In this document: piece after piece, positions 10,811-22,317 of the stretch
Layout of the letters: each line of letters opens with the position of its first letter
Numbering within the stretch: position 1 is the first letter of the stretch
Source of the DNA: Tipula vernalis
Taxonomy: Eukaryota > Arthropoda > Insecta > Diptera > Tipulidae
NCBI GenBank assembly: GCA_958295665.1
Contig: OY282558.1
Span: 47,616,389-47,680,388, forward strand
Direction of reading: 5' to 3'
Length of the DNA stretch: 64,000 bases
Made by a program: the position numbers and the translations under genes
The notes under the pieces: model-generated
Databases searched by the model: none
Told to the model about the DNA's origin: nothing
Seen by the model: the letters and a program-made list of their open reading frames with translations, nothing else

Positions 10811-11165
10811 AGTATAAGGTTTACAAAAAACTACTTTAAACAAAATGTTTCCAAAAATTAAAAAAAAAAAAAAAAATTCTCAAAATTCTCTGTTCGTAAA
10901 AGAAAGTCGTGTGTTGGACACACCTCCATTTTTTAGTTATATATTGACAAACCAGCAGGGTTTAAAGAATTTAGGAACTCGATCGGATAGTGAACAAAAT
11001 CGTGTGGGTCAATCACAGTATTTATATTGTCGATGTGGTGTTTCAAACTGGTCCAAGATTGAGTCGTTTATTTTGTTTACGGCTTCAATTTTAGGAGCAA
11101 GACTGGCTCTTTCTATAAACCAGTCTAACGATTGAGTTTATGCTGAATATATTTTATCTCTTATG

Positions 11166-11477
11166 CTACTCGGTTGGTATAATCTTTCCTTGCTGCTCAG
11201 TTAAGTCAACATTAGAGCACAAATAGATATAAGAATGCATTATCTGTACTTCGAAATGCACGCAAGTCTGTGACCACCAATTTGGTCTTTTGAAGCAATC
11301 ATTTATTTCATCGGCCCTCATTCCTCTGGTAGAAAATAAGACTGTGACACCACCCATATGTCCATAAATTCCTCGTACGTCTTTCATAATTCTGTTCAAA
11401 GCTTCTATGGAAACTTTATGTGACATTGTTGCCACACTCCAAACAATTAACATACACTTTTGTAGTAGCTTTGACAT
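11166..11477 (-). pseudogene. Helitron helicase fragment
   Basis: An open stretch of 103 codons reads ATMSHKVSIEALNRIMKDVR, then GGVTVLFSTRGMRADEIND. It corresponds to the PIF1-type helicase of Helitrons around motifs II-III (usual form DE...MxHKxxLEALDRTLRDLR...GGxxxLLxGDFRQxLPVI...ADExN). Here the Walker B DE is read as WSV, and the segment between GGVTVLF and RADE is shortened, removing the GDFRQ motif. It is a dead remnant. Confidence 0.7.
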
Positions 11478-12358
11478 CGAACTTAGACATGCAACAAATC
11501 GAAGATTTTTCGTTATGTACTTACATACGTATTGTAATGACTTAATGAAGCTTTACAGCTCTACGTTTATCTGGCGTTAAAAGCTTTTAGTAAAACAGGA
11601 TTATCGAACCGTATGTGGAATATTAGCAGTAAACCCACCCTCGCCAAGTTTTCTGTGCAGGTACCTAGGATATCCGCATTCGGCTGTAGTAGTGACAGTT
11701 TGAAATGGCTTCGGATATTGGCTCTGGAAACCATAATAACAAAAGAATATGAGGCAATCCGCGTTTCTGCCACACGACCGTAAACATATAACACTTAATT
11801 GTGCTAAGTATTTCCCCTTTTCTAACCAAGTTCATAAGGTTTCTGTATTTTCAAGTGAAATGCTCTGGTCATAATGTCATGTCTCTCCTACGGTATATTG
11901 CCCGGAAGTAGGCTTATTGCAGGTGACTATTAAGAATAGATTTGGCTTTCCGTAGTAAATATGTCATGGTGTCTTGAATTTGCTCATGCAAGTACCTTAG
12001 ACCGCTAGTGTTCGATGATGGCAATTTTGTGATTTGCCCTAAGGTAGGTTATATAATTTTCAACACGCAATCGGCGTTGATTACCCCAAATGAATGCCAA
12101 CCTGTTGCTTTCAATCATAGCGTATACTTCAACCAAATACTGGGTTAATAACTTGCCACCTCGGCGTAACACGTAAAACTCATTTTGCGGCATCTACCCC
12201 CTTACAGAACATGATAGGATATTGACTGTTCTGAAATGTAAAACAATGTCTCTCTTTTCAAACTCTTGGCCTATGACTAGAACAGCTATTTCACTGTTAG
12301 AAGGTACATTGTAGACAGATTGTACTATTTCTCGAAGCGTTATTTAAACGTTCAGAGG

Positions 12359-12424
12359 CTTGAATCTCTAATTAGAAATAAAATCTAACTGAAGAATTTC
12401 ATTTCTAATTTAGAGATTCAAGCA
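12359..12424. repeat. Short hairpin (about 23-bp stem) within the Helitron remnant
   Basis: GCTTGAATCTCTAATTAGAA on the left pairs with ATTTCTAATTTAGAGATTCA on the right, around a loop of about 20 nt. There is a single-base bulge. It interrupts the Helitron sequence between the NYDP block and the VIGQEF block. Confidence 0.6.
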
Positions 12425-12960
12425 TCTGTGAACATTGATCCTAAATTTACAGGAGAATCATTTATGTAATCTATATTAGGATCATAGTTGAATGCCGATA
12501 ATATTTAATTAGTCTACTTATTGGAATTTTGAAAGAAATCGCTATTGACTATGCTAACTCCATGGACCGATCTCAGTATGAGTAATTCTGCGCGGCGTGC
12601 ATTCTTGGATGCAAGTTTTTGTAAGCTTGACTTTCTCGGTTTACCGTCATCTGAATCATTCTTTCGGAAAAAGTTAACCTTTGCCTTAAGTTATAATATT
12701 TTTCCAATATCTAAAGACAATCTGTTACGCCTTTCTTTATACGTCTCGAGTTGTCTGAGAGAAACGTGTCTCTCTCTATCTAATAATAGCCACCCATTGC
12801 TACGTGATATCAAACGTGCTTCTCTATCCACAGAGGATCCAATGATCTTTGGACTTCCCTTCATCTCGATGAATTCCTTCATCTCGAAACTTCGATCTAT
12901 TATTAGACAAACGATTTTCTGTTTGTTCATTAGGTTGGTTCTGGTGTGACAAACGTGCTC

Positions 12961-13480
12961 TCTTAGCTGCTGTCGTTCGACGGCCTAAAGAAGATTTCCT
13001 TATGCATTGTTTTTTCTATATACATATTCAAATTTGTGTTGAAAAGCGACTAATAAAGCACACAAAATGTAAAAAAAAATTTGTATCCATCCGACTCATC
13101 GAACGACACATTTCCCAGATAGCGTTCGTTAAAGATCACCAAACCATTTTTATTTTACAAACGAACATTTTCCTTTATTTAGGGCAAGGTCCATAAAAGA
13201 TATCACACCTTTTCTTAAATTTGGGGAGAATCTTTCCAGATCCAGTTATACATCTATAGTAAACTGTTCAAAATCCTTAAGAATTTAAATTATTCCGTTC
13301 AGAGAGATATTATGTAAGCAACGTGAGAATTGGCTGATATAATTCTATACTCAGTGCTTCAGTGCTTCAGTCAGGACGGAAAGGAGCAAAATAGTAAAAT
13401 ACAAACAATACAAAATCAGAATTAACGTTAATAATCTTTTGTCACCGAATCCCACTGTACTGTCACGAAGCATTTAATTT
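12961..13480. other. No recognised feature
   Basis: AT-rich, with a few short open frames on the + strand that have no family resemblance. The 5' end of the Helitron may lie here but was not found. Confidence 0.4.
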
Positions 13481-13489
13481 TCCTTATCT

Positions 13490-14055
13490 CTCAGCGCCTT
13501 TCCACTTAACATTTCCCTAAAAATACCAAAGTATTGAAATCCTGTCAAAAATAACGAAAAATTTGTTTGGTCCAAAACCACTTTTCTCGACGTTTTGAAA
13601 GTCGATGAACCTACTGAAAAAGCAACAAAAAAAATGTCCATTCGTATATCTGGACGTCTGGATGTCTGTACCCATAGTATCCCGAGAAAGGTTTGTCCGA
13701 TTTGGATTTTTTTTCGCCAACCTCTTTCTATGGTCAAGGCGGATATTTGAAAAGCTTTCGGAAACTGTAAGGCAAGAGGGTGGGGTATTTTCCATATGAA
13801 TTGACCCAAAACAGTTGGTTATATAAATATTTACCAATTTTTTATATACTTATGCTGGTTTGATTATTGAAATGGGCATTGAGTTTGGGGTTGATTCGAA
13901 AGATAAATTAAGGGCCAATTAGCGTGCTGAGTTGAAGTTGAGTTGGGATTGGAGAGTTTGGCGAAGAGTTTATGGTTGAGTTGAGGGCTGAGTTGGGTTC
14001 CGTTTGCGGGTTGAATTAGGGTTGAGTTGGGGTTGTGTAGAGTTTAGTGAGCAGT
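13490..14055 (-). repeat. Inverted second copy of the CAACTC composite repeat
   Basis: Read on the - strand, 13870-14055 is a CAACTCAACCCCAACTC-like array. It is followed by CAAATCGGACAAACCTTTCT, a GGTACAGACATCCAGACG stretch and CAGGATTTCAATACTTTGG at 13490-13720. The order and content match 3880-5330 on the + strand. Open frames here (both strands) come from the repeat. Confidence 0.65.
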
Positions 14056-14070
14056 TGAGCAATTTATATA

Positions 14071-15240
14071 CAGGGAAACCTCACTACAATGGTCAAGTTG
14101 TCTATTTCTTAACAGATTATGACGAAATTTTACATACACATATGCGTTGGAAATGAGATTCTAAAGTGAGTTTAAGATGACGTTTTGGAATATGGGCAAA
14201 TTAGGGCGAAACTTGGCTTTTTCTTAACGAATTTTAGTGAAATTGGACATCCGCGATGAAAATGGGATTCTAAAATTATTTTTGGATGAAGTTCTGGAAT
14301 ATGGCCAAGTATGATGGAAATTGCCTATTTCTCAAGCGATTATGATGAAATTCGATAGTTACCCATGGCCGAGTATGATGGAACTATTTCTTAACGAATT
14401 ATGGTGAAATTCAAGATTTGGGATGGAAATGGGATTCTAAAATGATATTTCTAATTCCGAGACTCTACACTAACGTTAGTAGTTTAAATTCTGCGGCGCG
14501 TGTCCGCCACACTATTTTTTTATTACGGTCAAATAGCTGATAACAATTACTCAGAAAACATAACTTAACATTTAAAGCGGAGTATTAGCGAGAAAAGTTT
14601 CAAACAGCTGTATAATTCACAGAAACTTCAACGGAAAGCATAACCGGTTAAGGAATAGGCAAGTTCTATCCTATTTCGCTATATTCCAGAACTTTATCCC
14701 AAAAACATTTTAGAATCCATTTCAATCGAAAATCTCGAATTTTACTAAAATCCATTAAGAAATAGCCAAGTTCCCTCCTAATTGGCCATACAAATAATTT
14801 GCTAATGGTTCAATTTGAAGTGTAAAACCTGTATCATCCCAGAAATGTCTGTCCCTGTCCGCTCTAATAAAGTATCAGCTGGCAAAAGTTAGCCCAAAAT
14901 AGAAAAAGAAAGAGAACAAAAAATCATTTAAGATAGAGTGAAAGAGCAATAATTTGATAGTCAAAATTTTTTCAACTTAGGTTTTGATATTCCGAAACAT
15001 TGGTTTGTAATTTGTATAACGGAGAAAGCTTATTTTGTATACTATAACCTGTCTCTGTCGCATCAAACGAGTATTTGTATGTACATCCTTTTTTTCAGGA
15101 CGTTCTAATTTAACAATGAAAATCAGCCTAAAAGGAGGTTTTTGATTGAAAAACTTCAGTTTTTGCATGGGACTTAAATGTTTGTCCGTTGAAGTGAGGT
15201 GTCCGCTAAAGTGATTGTCCATTGAAATGAGGTTTCACTT
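14071..15240. mobile_element. Pogo/Tigger-like non-autonomous foldback element
   Basis: The left end reads TATATA|CAGGGAAACCTCACTACAAT; the right end, reversed, reads TATATA|AAGTGAAACCTCATTTCAAT. This gives a TIR with TA-type flanks. The right subterminal region repeats TGTCCrnTrAAGTGAGGT three times. Inside, units of about 108 bp (GATTCTAAAATGATTTTTGG, GAATATGGCCAA, CTATTTCTTAACCGATT) run forward at 14100-14450 and reversed at 14640-14790. No transposase frame is present. Ends beginning CAGnGAAACCTC recall pogo/Tigger elements. Confidence 0.62.
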
Positions 15241-15299
15241 TATATAATAGAGAGTGTTTATTTGTACAGTATATATGTGTATGATATTTAAACAAATGA

Positions 15300-15850
15300 A
15301 CACCCCTGAATTTCATACCAGCATCCAACCGTCATACCATCATACCCTCATTTAATCAGCCCATCATAAAATCGTACCATCATACCATCACCATTACAAT
15401 ATCTTACCATCATACCATCATCGTCCATCATACCACCATCACCATCGCACCATTCTTATACACAAATCATCATATCATTATACCACCATAACATCATACC
15501 ATCATATATTATGCCATCATACCAACATACCGTCATCAAAAATCAACTGAACTTTTAAAGTTTTAGAAATTCCTATGTAGTAAATTTGGACCTGATTATC
15601 ATCTCTCAAGAAGGAGATGGAGGTTTGAGATGTTAACAGTGACCTTTCTTAAGTTTTAAACAATATTTTTGTAAAGTTTGGTTTAAATCGTTCAAGGCTT
15701 GAACGGTGATGATGGTATGATGGTACGATGGTATGCTGGTTTTATGGTGTGATGGTATGATGGTATGATGGAATAATGGTATCATGATGTGCTGGTGTCA
15801 TAGTTTTGATGGTGTGATGGTAGTTATGACGGTATAATCGTGTGACAAAA
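15300..15850. repeat. Opposed CATACCAT and ATGGTATG arrays (large hairpin)
   Basis: From 15315 to 15545 the sequence is an irregular array of CATACCATCATACCATC. From 15700 to 15845 it is the reverse complement array (GATGGTATGATGGTATGATG). About 155 bp of unrelated sequence lies between. The two arms could fold on each other. No coding. Confidence 0.7.
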
Positions 15851-16110
15851 TCGACAAAAAATTATATTCGTTGATGAATCTAGGTTTAATTACCACCTTC
15901 GGAGAACAAAGGCCCATCTCCACAGGCCCATCTGTTCCTAATCACGTGAATTTTTTAAAGTAAGTGAAAGTAAGATCATACTGAGCATGTATGGTTAATT
16001 GTTGTGAATGATGTTGTCGGTTAAACAACACATATATTAATTTTTCTGCCACCATATTCACCAATGATGAACCCAATACAAGAAGTATTTTCAAAAATTT
16101 AATTTTACTA
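15851..16110. other. No recognised feature
   Basis: AT-rich spacer between the opposed microsatellite arms and a mariner remnant. No gene, RNA or repeat was recognised. Confidence 0.4.
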
Positions 16111-16600
16111 CAAATCGTTTAAATTTGAATTGATTGCTGCAATCTGGTTAATTGCTGATAGTAGAGATTAGAATCAATCGTTTGATCATGTTCTAGAATC
16201 TCATAATGTGCGATTCCCTTCTATTCCCACCATACACACAGCACAACTTTATGGGGCGTAAATTTTGGTTTTGAAATCGTTTGTGGAGGTTGTTTACCTC
16301 TCTTTGACCATGATCTTGTATTTTACGCATTTTTCATCGCCAGTAATGATTTGCTTCAAAAATGGGTCGAATTACTGATGGAAATTCGGTGAATCAAATT
16401 TTTCATCGGCAATTCCTGCGGCAACCAAACATCGAGCTTCTTTGTTTTGTGATCGATATTTAATTACTCAGTAATGTCATGGTTGCTTATGTGTCGGTCT
16501 TCTTCGAATTTTTGTAAGATTTCATCGACTTTTTCAGTGATTGGTCGACCAGAGCACACCTTCAGTGCAGATTTTGAGATAATTTACTTGAGTTTTTCAC
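16110..16600 (-). pseudogene. Mariner (mauritiana-like) transposase remnant
   Basis: On the - strand: a DNA-binding part with GRPITEKVDEILQKFEEDRH (about 16490-16555), then QIITGDEKC with the first catalytic Asp (about 16330-16352). Next are KPKFTPHKVVLCVWWE (about 16235-16290) and EILEHDQTIDSNLYYQQLTR (about 16155-16215). The wording fits mariner proteins of the mauritiana type (ITGDEKW, KVLLCIWWD, LNSDLYCQQL). The part with the second and third Asp is absent, and there are several frameshifts. Confidence 0.68.
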
Positions 16601-16859
16601 TTCTGACCAGCTTTTTTGAAATTGGCCGCACAGTGGAACGCAAGGAGATATGACCTAAAAATAATTTTTCAATGAGGTTATCAACTACCGGTTTTTTCGA
16701 GTGTGGCAACACTTACGTCTTCGTGTTATAACAGAAAATTTGTTTAATGTTTGGCATTTACGAAATGATTCGCTTTAAGCTTGAACAAAATTGGGAAATA
16801 TTGAAAATTTACTTTCAAATGAAGGTCTTCTACCCAAACTGTAAGAAGTTTACGTGGAA

Positions 16860-17090
16860 AGTTCAGTAGAAATGAAATGCCTACAAGGCAATTTGTGTAG
16901 CGAGTTATTGCTCAGAATGTGACTGAGCATCCATTAACATCAACTCGCAGTGGTGCTCAAGAATTGAACATTTCACGCAGTTCTGTGAGCTGAAGCAAAA
17001 TTACCATCAAGCTTGGAAGAAAATGAGCATTTTTACCGAAAAATTATCTTTTCCGACGAAGCTCATTTTCACTTCGGAGGCTGTATGTAA
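16860..17090 (+). pseudogene. Tc1/mariner-type transposase remnant with internal deletion
   Basis: The + strand reads VIAQNVTEHPLTSTRSGAQE LNISRSSV (about 16903-16985), a helix-turn-helix part. Soon after comes EENEHFYRKIIFSDEAHFHF (about 17020-17080), around the first catalytic Asp (usually IIFSDEAHFHLxG). The stretch normally between them is missing, and later catalytic residues are not found. It is in opposite orientation to the neighbouring mariner and from a different family. Confidence 0.65.
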
Positions 17091-17770
17091 GTATGTTAGG
17101 TAAATTTTGAAATTTAAATTCCATATTACACGGTAATCTATTCATTTTGTCGTAAAAACAGTAAGGGAATAATTTTTGGGATTGCCAGGGTGTATTAACC
17201 CTAGAAAAGTTCGACATTACCTCGGAAAACAGATCAACAAATTTATATTACTCCGTTTTGTTAAATGGATTGTCACATTCATCATTAACATAAAAAAAAG
17301 AAGTCGGGCCCGTTAGGCAGTTTCTCCTCCACTGCAGTTCCTTCTCTGTTCAGGTCACGAACGAAACCAAAAGTTAACCCAATCTGCTTATAAAATATAT
17401 GATGGACACGACATTTTTTTAATCGATGTTTTGGATTGAAAATTAATTCAGGATTTCATAGAACAAGAATTGAACGCAACAATTAGCTTTTTAAATGACT
17501 TTTTGGAACATTCTAAAAAAAACAGGTACACAATATGACATAAGAGGCTTCCTATTAAAATGCGGATGATATGACATTTAACCAATGGTGACCAAACCAG
17601 GGCTGACCAATTCAGTTTACGGTCTTTGACCAAACCTCTTCATAGAAATCAGTTTTGTGACTATGAATCATTAGGCAATTAGTTGCTCTAGTGACTGGTC
17701 TTTTATTGGATAGGCTTGTAATTTACTAGAATTAATTTCGAGTTTACGTAAATTGGACCAATCGAATACC
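17091..17770. other. No recognised feature
   Basis: AT-rich stretch between two transposon remnants. A 61-codon open frame on the - strand (17448-17633) has no recognisable similarity and is not called. Confidence 0.4.
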
Positions 17771-17779
17771 CTCGCCAAG

Positions 17780-18440
17780 GTAAGATTCAAATTATTTATT
17801 ACGTTCTCAAATCATCTGCAAAAAGATGATACTTGATATCATACGTACCCTGAATGGATTACACACATTTGGAATATATAGAGCAAGAATAAGGTAAGCT
17901 CCACGATAGAGCCTTGGGGAACACCAAATAAGCAATTTAAGCTGATAAGCACTTCTGGAAAAAAATATTCACAGCATAATTTTAACCTTGTCACACGCTT
18001 TAGAAAAGTGTAAAAGTGGTAGTAATGTGGCTTGCTCGAAAACCCGACTGGTGAGTAATTAGTAAGCTACAACTTGTTACAAAATCGTTTATCTGTAATT
18101 GAATGACCTTTTTAAAAATTTAGACAAAATTGTAAATATACTAATCTGACGAAAATCATCTGCAGTAACCGAGAACGTATTTTAGGAATCGGTGTGATCA
18201 AGGCAATTTTCCATTCATTAGGGAATGCAGATTTAATTAGACCGCAAAGTTCACTAAGTAAGTTATGTGAGGCAGTAAGATAAAAAGTCTTAGGATCCGT
18301 ACTACATATATTTCAATGTATTAAGACTAAAATTTGCATCACCTTCGACAGCTGGTGGGCTTATATAACTCTTTTAATTTTTCCAGAATAATTATCATTG
18401 ATTTGCTTTTAGCAGCCCTAGATTCCATTAACAGAAGTTA
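17780..18440 (-). pseudogene. Jockey-like LINE reverse transcriptase fragment
   Basis: On the - strand, in RT order: CGLIKSAFPNEWKIALITPI P (about 18180-18255), HQSGFRASHITTT (about 18020-18060), FGVPQGSI (about 17910-17935) and KYHLFADDL (about 17805-17830). The last includes the catalytic Asp pair. This is the fingers-to-palm order of Jockey/CR1-like LINEs. Several frameshifts and stops separate the motifs. Confidence 0.72.
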
Positions 18441-18799
18441 CGTCCTCCAATTATCATGCATAAAATGTCGAATATTGCGGAACTAGAGAATATCATTCCT
18501 ATATAGTATAGATGATCTCATATTCTTTGCATTAAATATACTATAGGTCAACTGAAACCGGTGTACCTGTAGCTTTTTTATATATTTTTGCTCGGTTCGA
18601 GCAGTCGCAATTTATCACAAATCGCAAAATAGAAAAAATGGACTAGATACATACAAATTCCGAAGCAACCGTGTTTTCAACGCTCCGGCGGAAAATAGAA
18701 AAAATGAGGTAGATTCATTAAAATTGAAAACTCAATGAAAAACTGAAAATAGTAAATTTTGAACAGAAAATTAGGATTGTAAACGGACATAAAAATAAA
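18441..18799. other. No recognised feature
   Basis: AT-rich spacer before the solo LTR pair. No coding or structural signal was recognised. Confidence 0.4.
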
Positions 18800-19246
18800 T
18801 GTGACGGTGACACCTAGCGTGTAATAGAAGAAGTTAAATTAATAGCTCAATGTTTAACTGTACTAAAATGAAATTTTCCATGATAAAAATTGTTACGTAA
18901 TGTTTCTACACTATTCTAACTAGAAAAATCATGAGCTTTCTAGAAGTTTGGTTTGTGTATATAAAAAGGCGAACGAAGTCGAATTAGATTAGTAGAATTT
19001 GGAACGCATAAGGGTAAAGATTAAAAAGGAACTTAAAAAGTGTTTTTGTAGAAATAAAAAGTATAAGTATACAGTAAAAATTTAAGAATAATTTATATAA
19101 AGTGATTTTGTAAATTTTTATTAATAAACTGTGTTGTAATAATTCTTGTGTTAACTAAATAAACTCATTGGTGATAAATTAAATTGATTTTATATTATTC
19201 ACAATCCAGTGATACGAACCTTAATTGACAAGGCAAAAACGTAACA
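18800..19246 (+). mobile_element. Solo LTR, copy A
   Basis: Starts TGTGACGGTGACACC and ends ACGTAACA, so it has TG...CA ends with a TGT/ACA inverted pair. A TATATAAAAAGG promoter-like word is at about 18958 and AATAAA-type signals lie in the last 120 bp. About 447 bp long. No internal retroelement sequence adjoins it. It is nearly the same as copy B, which begins 9 bp further on. The parent element was not identified. Confidence 0.68.
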
Positions 19247-19255
19247 GAAATGTAT

Positions 19256-19696
19256 TGTGACGGTGACACCTAGGGTGTAATAGAATAAGTTAAACTAATA
19301 GCTCAATGTTTTACTGTACTAAAATGGAATTTTCCATGATAAAACTGTTCTAAATGTTTCTACACTATTGTTACTGCAAAAATCATGAAATTTCTAGAAG
19401 TTTGGTTTGTGTATATAAAAAGACGAACGAAGTCGAATTGGATTATTAGTATTTGGTAAGCGATAGTGTGAAGATTAAAAACGAATTAAAAATGATTTAA
19501 AAAGTGTTTTAGTGCAAAATAAAAAGTAAAAGTGATCATAATTTATATAAAGTGATTTTGTGATTTATCATTAATAAATTATGTTGTAATAATTTTTGTG
19601 TGAAATAAATAAATTCGTTGCCGAAAAATTCAATTGATTTTGTTTTATTCACAATCCAGTGATACGAACTTTGATTGACAAGAGAAAAACGTAACA
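19256..19696 (+). mobile_element. Solo LTR, copy B
   Basis: Same family as copy A: TGTGACGGTGACACC start, TATATAAAAAGA near 19413, ACGTAACA end, 441 bp. The base string GTAT precedes it (19252-19255) and follows it (19697-19700), a likely 4-bp target duplication. That makes B an independent insertion, later reduced to a solo LTR, next to A. Confidence 0.7.
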
Positions 19697-19700
19697 GTAT

Positions 19701-21871
19701 GTGGAAATTTTGTAAATAAGATTTTAATAGACAGAAACACATCTTGCATTTTGAGAACTTTTGTACACAGTAGTTCTCAGAATTTGATGAGAGTCGGCTT
19801 CCTGAAAACATGGCCCTACTTCAAATCACACTTTAGATATTTACGAAAAAACAGTATAACTTGTGTATGGTATTTATTAAAATTAAGGTTTTCTCCCCTA
19901 CAAAAAAAAAAAAAAACTTCAAGGTAAAGTTACGGTTTGTTTATTCAACCTAACTACTTTTGCCTCATGAAACTTTTAATTTTAATTTAAAATTATAAAT
20001 CTTAATATGCAAAGTAATAAAAAAGATAAATTATCATAAGCATCTTTGTCGTCATCATCATCACAATCATCTTTCTATAAATATATACGTATGTAGTATG
20101 TATGAGCAGCATGTTGTATTGTACAAAAACACACCCTAATAATATTTCACTTGAACCAAAAATTAATTGGAAAATTTAAAATGCAAATGAAAATTTAAGA
20201 TGATTTTTCCAGACCAGAAAAACAAACGCAAGAACAAAAGTTAGATGTAAATAGTCTCGTTAATATACACCAAATCAGAGTTTCGTAACCTCTATTTAAT
20301 CGGGGAATACAAAATTGTATGTACCCTATTGACAAAAAAAAACACGAGCATATAGAGACTAAATAGTGTTACGCAACAAATTGTTTAAAAATAACTGTAA
20401 AAATAAGAATACCGTAGAAAAACTTTTCCCACTTAAATCGCAATGATTTGTGTATTTTTCCGTTTTCGCATATTTTTTATCGAGTATTTTAGTCTTAAGG
20501 GAGGCCGGGGGAGAGGACTGGGAATGAGAAAAATGTGATGAAAATTTTATTTTTCAGGAATTTTCCATTTAAGTGTATATAGTATATATATTGCTCGAAA
20601 TATTTCATATATTTCGTTATAGTAGTTATTTAAGAAAAATGTGAACGTGAGATGAATTTTAGCGCATTTATATTCCCGAAATGTATGACAATTATGTTTC
20701 GCACGCTCTATTCATGTACTCAAGATTTGTAACATTAAACTCATCATTTTTAATCCATCTTGAATTACATCGATTCATTCCTATATATGTATGTAGCTAT
20801 GTTTCGTATGAACAAACAAAAAAAGTTTCAAAAGCTGTAAATGAATTTCAAGTTAATCCAGTGTAACAATATATTCGCAAATAAAACTTTTTTTTTGTAT
20901 CCATTTTAATATTTTTAAAAGGTATTTTTTTGATTTATATAGATCTTAAGATTTGAATCAAAATTCAGTATTGTACCTACATACATATCTTACATAAATC
21001 GTTTCCTTATAATGTTTATACGAGCATATGAAAAATATACATTTCGCTTTTCATCGTTTCCACATCCAAACAAAAATCCGAATTTTTTTTTTGTTCTCTG
21101 TATTTATGTAGTTTAAAGTTTATATCTAGATTTGATATGCTTGCATTAAAATATAAAAGTTACAAAAAAAACAAAAAGTTTACTCTTTAGAGCTTTATGA
21201 AAAGAATTAAACACTTTTACAATGAACTAAAAAGTTTTCAATAATTTTTGTTTTTTTATGATGTTTTGATTATGAATGTAAAAGCATCAAGTCTTTTATG
21301 TGAAAGCACAATCGAACGATTTGCACGGAGCACGTATAGGGCTAGTTTTGTAGGAGTAACACAATGACGATGATCCTACTTAAATGTGTGTTTTAATCAC
21401 TGTCACACCAAACATTTTGATCCGTATAAATATTTACACTAAGTTGCGCTCCAATCGCCAATTAATTCCCAAATAAATATCGACAGGTCTAAAATCTGAA
21501 TTTGGTTAATATTTTTGAACCAATATAACCCGCATTACGCAAATTTTTGTTTAAGTTAAGTGACCGAACTCCCAACGCCATTCTAACTATTGAGCTATTA
21601 GGACCACCATAACCCTACGGTGTCGCCAATTTTAGGGCGCCGTTTTTTTTTTTTTTTTTTAGAATCGCCCTCCCATAAAAGCACTTCAATCCTTTACTAA
21701 GTGTCGACTGATGCACCGATTATTTTCCCGTGCCCCGGTAATATTCAAAAATGTCCCATTAAACAAAAATACTACGAGAGTTCATTTGTTTTTGAGGTTA
21801 CTTTTGAGCTAAATATTGATAAGTTTAGAGAATATTGATTTATAGCCCTTTACACAAAACACTGTAGAAAC
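19701..21871. other. AT-rich intronic DNA, nothing recognised
   Basis: About 2.2 kb with many A/T runs, a short CATCAT stretch near 20050 and a T-run of about 19 at 21640-21660. A small open frame at 20681-20866 has no recognisable similarity. No transposon, RNA gene or exon was identified. Confidence 0.4.
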
Positions 21872-22010
21872 TGTAATCCTTAGGCGACGAACTGAAACAA
21901 AGTTCGAAACTAAATAAAAAGCCAAAACGGTATGCCTAATTTCAACTAAAACGGTTTTCAATTAAATTATAAACTGTCAACACTACTTACTGTTTTATAG
22001 CTACTAGCCG
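21872..22010 (-). repeat. LTR remnant, probable 3' LTR of the BEL/Pao element
   Basis: In + orientation it begins TGTAATCCTTAGGCGACGAA. It shares with 28097-28210 the words CTTAGGCGACGAACT, AAATAAA, TATAnnCTnTCAACACTACT and TGTTTT. For an element on the - strand this is the distal (3') LTR. It is cut short by the LINE inserted at about 22020. Confidence 0.5.
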
Positions 22011-22110
22011 CAATACTCTCCCAGTTGAGTGTCCTACAAGATCACTCAATTCCCTTGGTTCCCTCACTAGGACGGCTACGACCTAAAAGATCTATTGTGC
22101 TGGACCCTAC

Positions 22111-22317
22111 TTAATTATCCGTCCAGTCAATATTCAGGCTCTTAATGAATCTGATAATACTACTGGCCGGTACAAAATACATACTCTCCGGGCTCATTGT
22201 TCTCCCTCCTAAATGTTGTCTTTGCTGGAAGATGGCTGGGCAATGGCACAGAACATGTTCCGCTGATTCCGCTTCCAGATCGCAGAAGCGGCATCCATCC
22301 GTCGTACTTAGGTCCAT
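22111..22317 (-). pseudogene. LINE C-terminal Cys/His finger
   Basis: Reads TTDGCRFCDLEAESAEHVLCHCP, i.e. C-x2-C-x8-H-x4-C within a longer Cys-rich stretch, followed by about 45 residues to the stop. It is equivalent in position to CRFCDC...C in the 9-10.5 kb LINE but clearly different in sequence. Confidence 0.75.

Larger units (their letters stand above)
11160..12960 (-). mobile_element. Decayed Helitron (Rep/helicase) remnant
   Basis: Fragments follow one another along the - strand in Helitron order. An N-terminal AFNYDPNIDYIN is at about 12440-12500. Next are EIAVLVIGQEFEKRDIVL (about 12215-12330), GGKLLTQYLVEVYAMIESNR (about 12065-12170), YLHEQIQDTMTYLLRKAK with AIYRRRD and KIQK(L)MNLVRKG (about 11815-12000), then the helicase block (11166-11477). 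These match the usual Rep-helicase wording of insect Helitrons (GKLFQQYIVDxYxKIE, QDAMTYVRxxG, LQKLMDLL). Many stops and shifts. The 5' TC and 3' CTRR ends were not located. Confidence 0.72.

Noticed and set aside
12545..12949. 134-codon + strand frame
   Set aside because: The - strand here carries Helitron N-terminal wording; the + frame has no recognisable domain.
19536..19811. 91-codon - strand frame
   Set aside because: It spans the end of solo LTR B and the flank; no domain and it crosses an insertion boundary.
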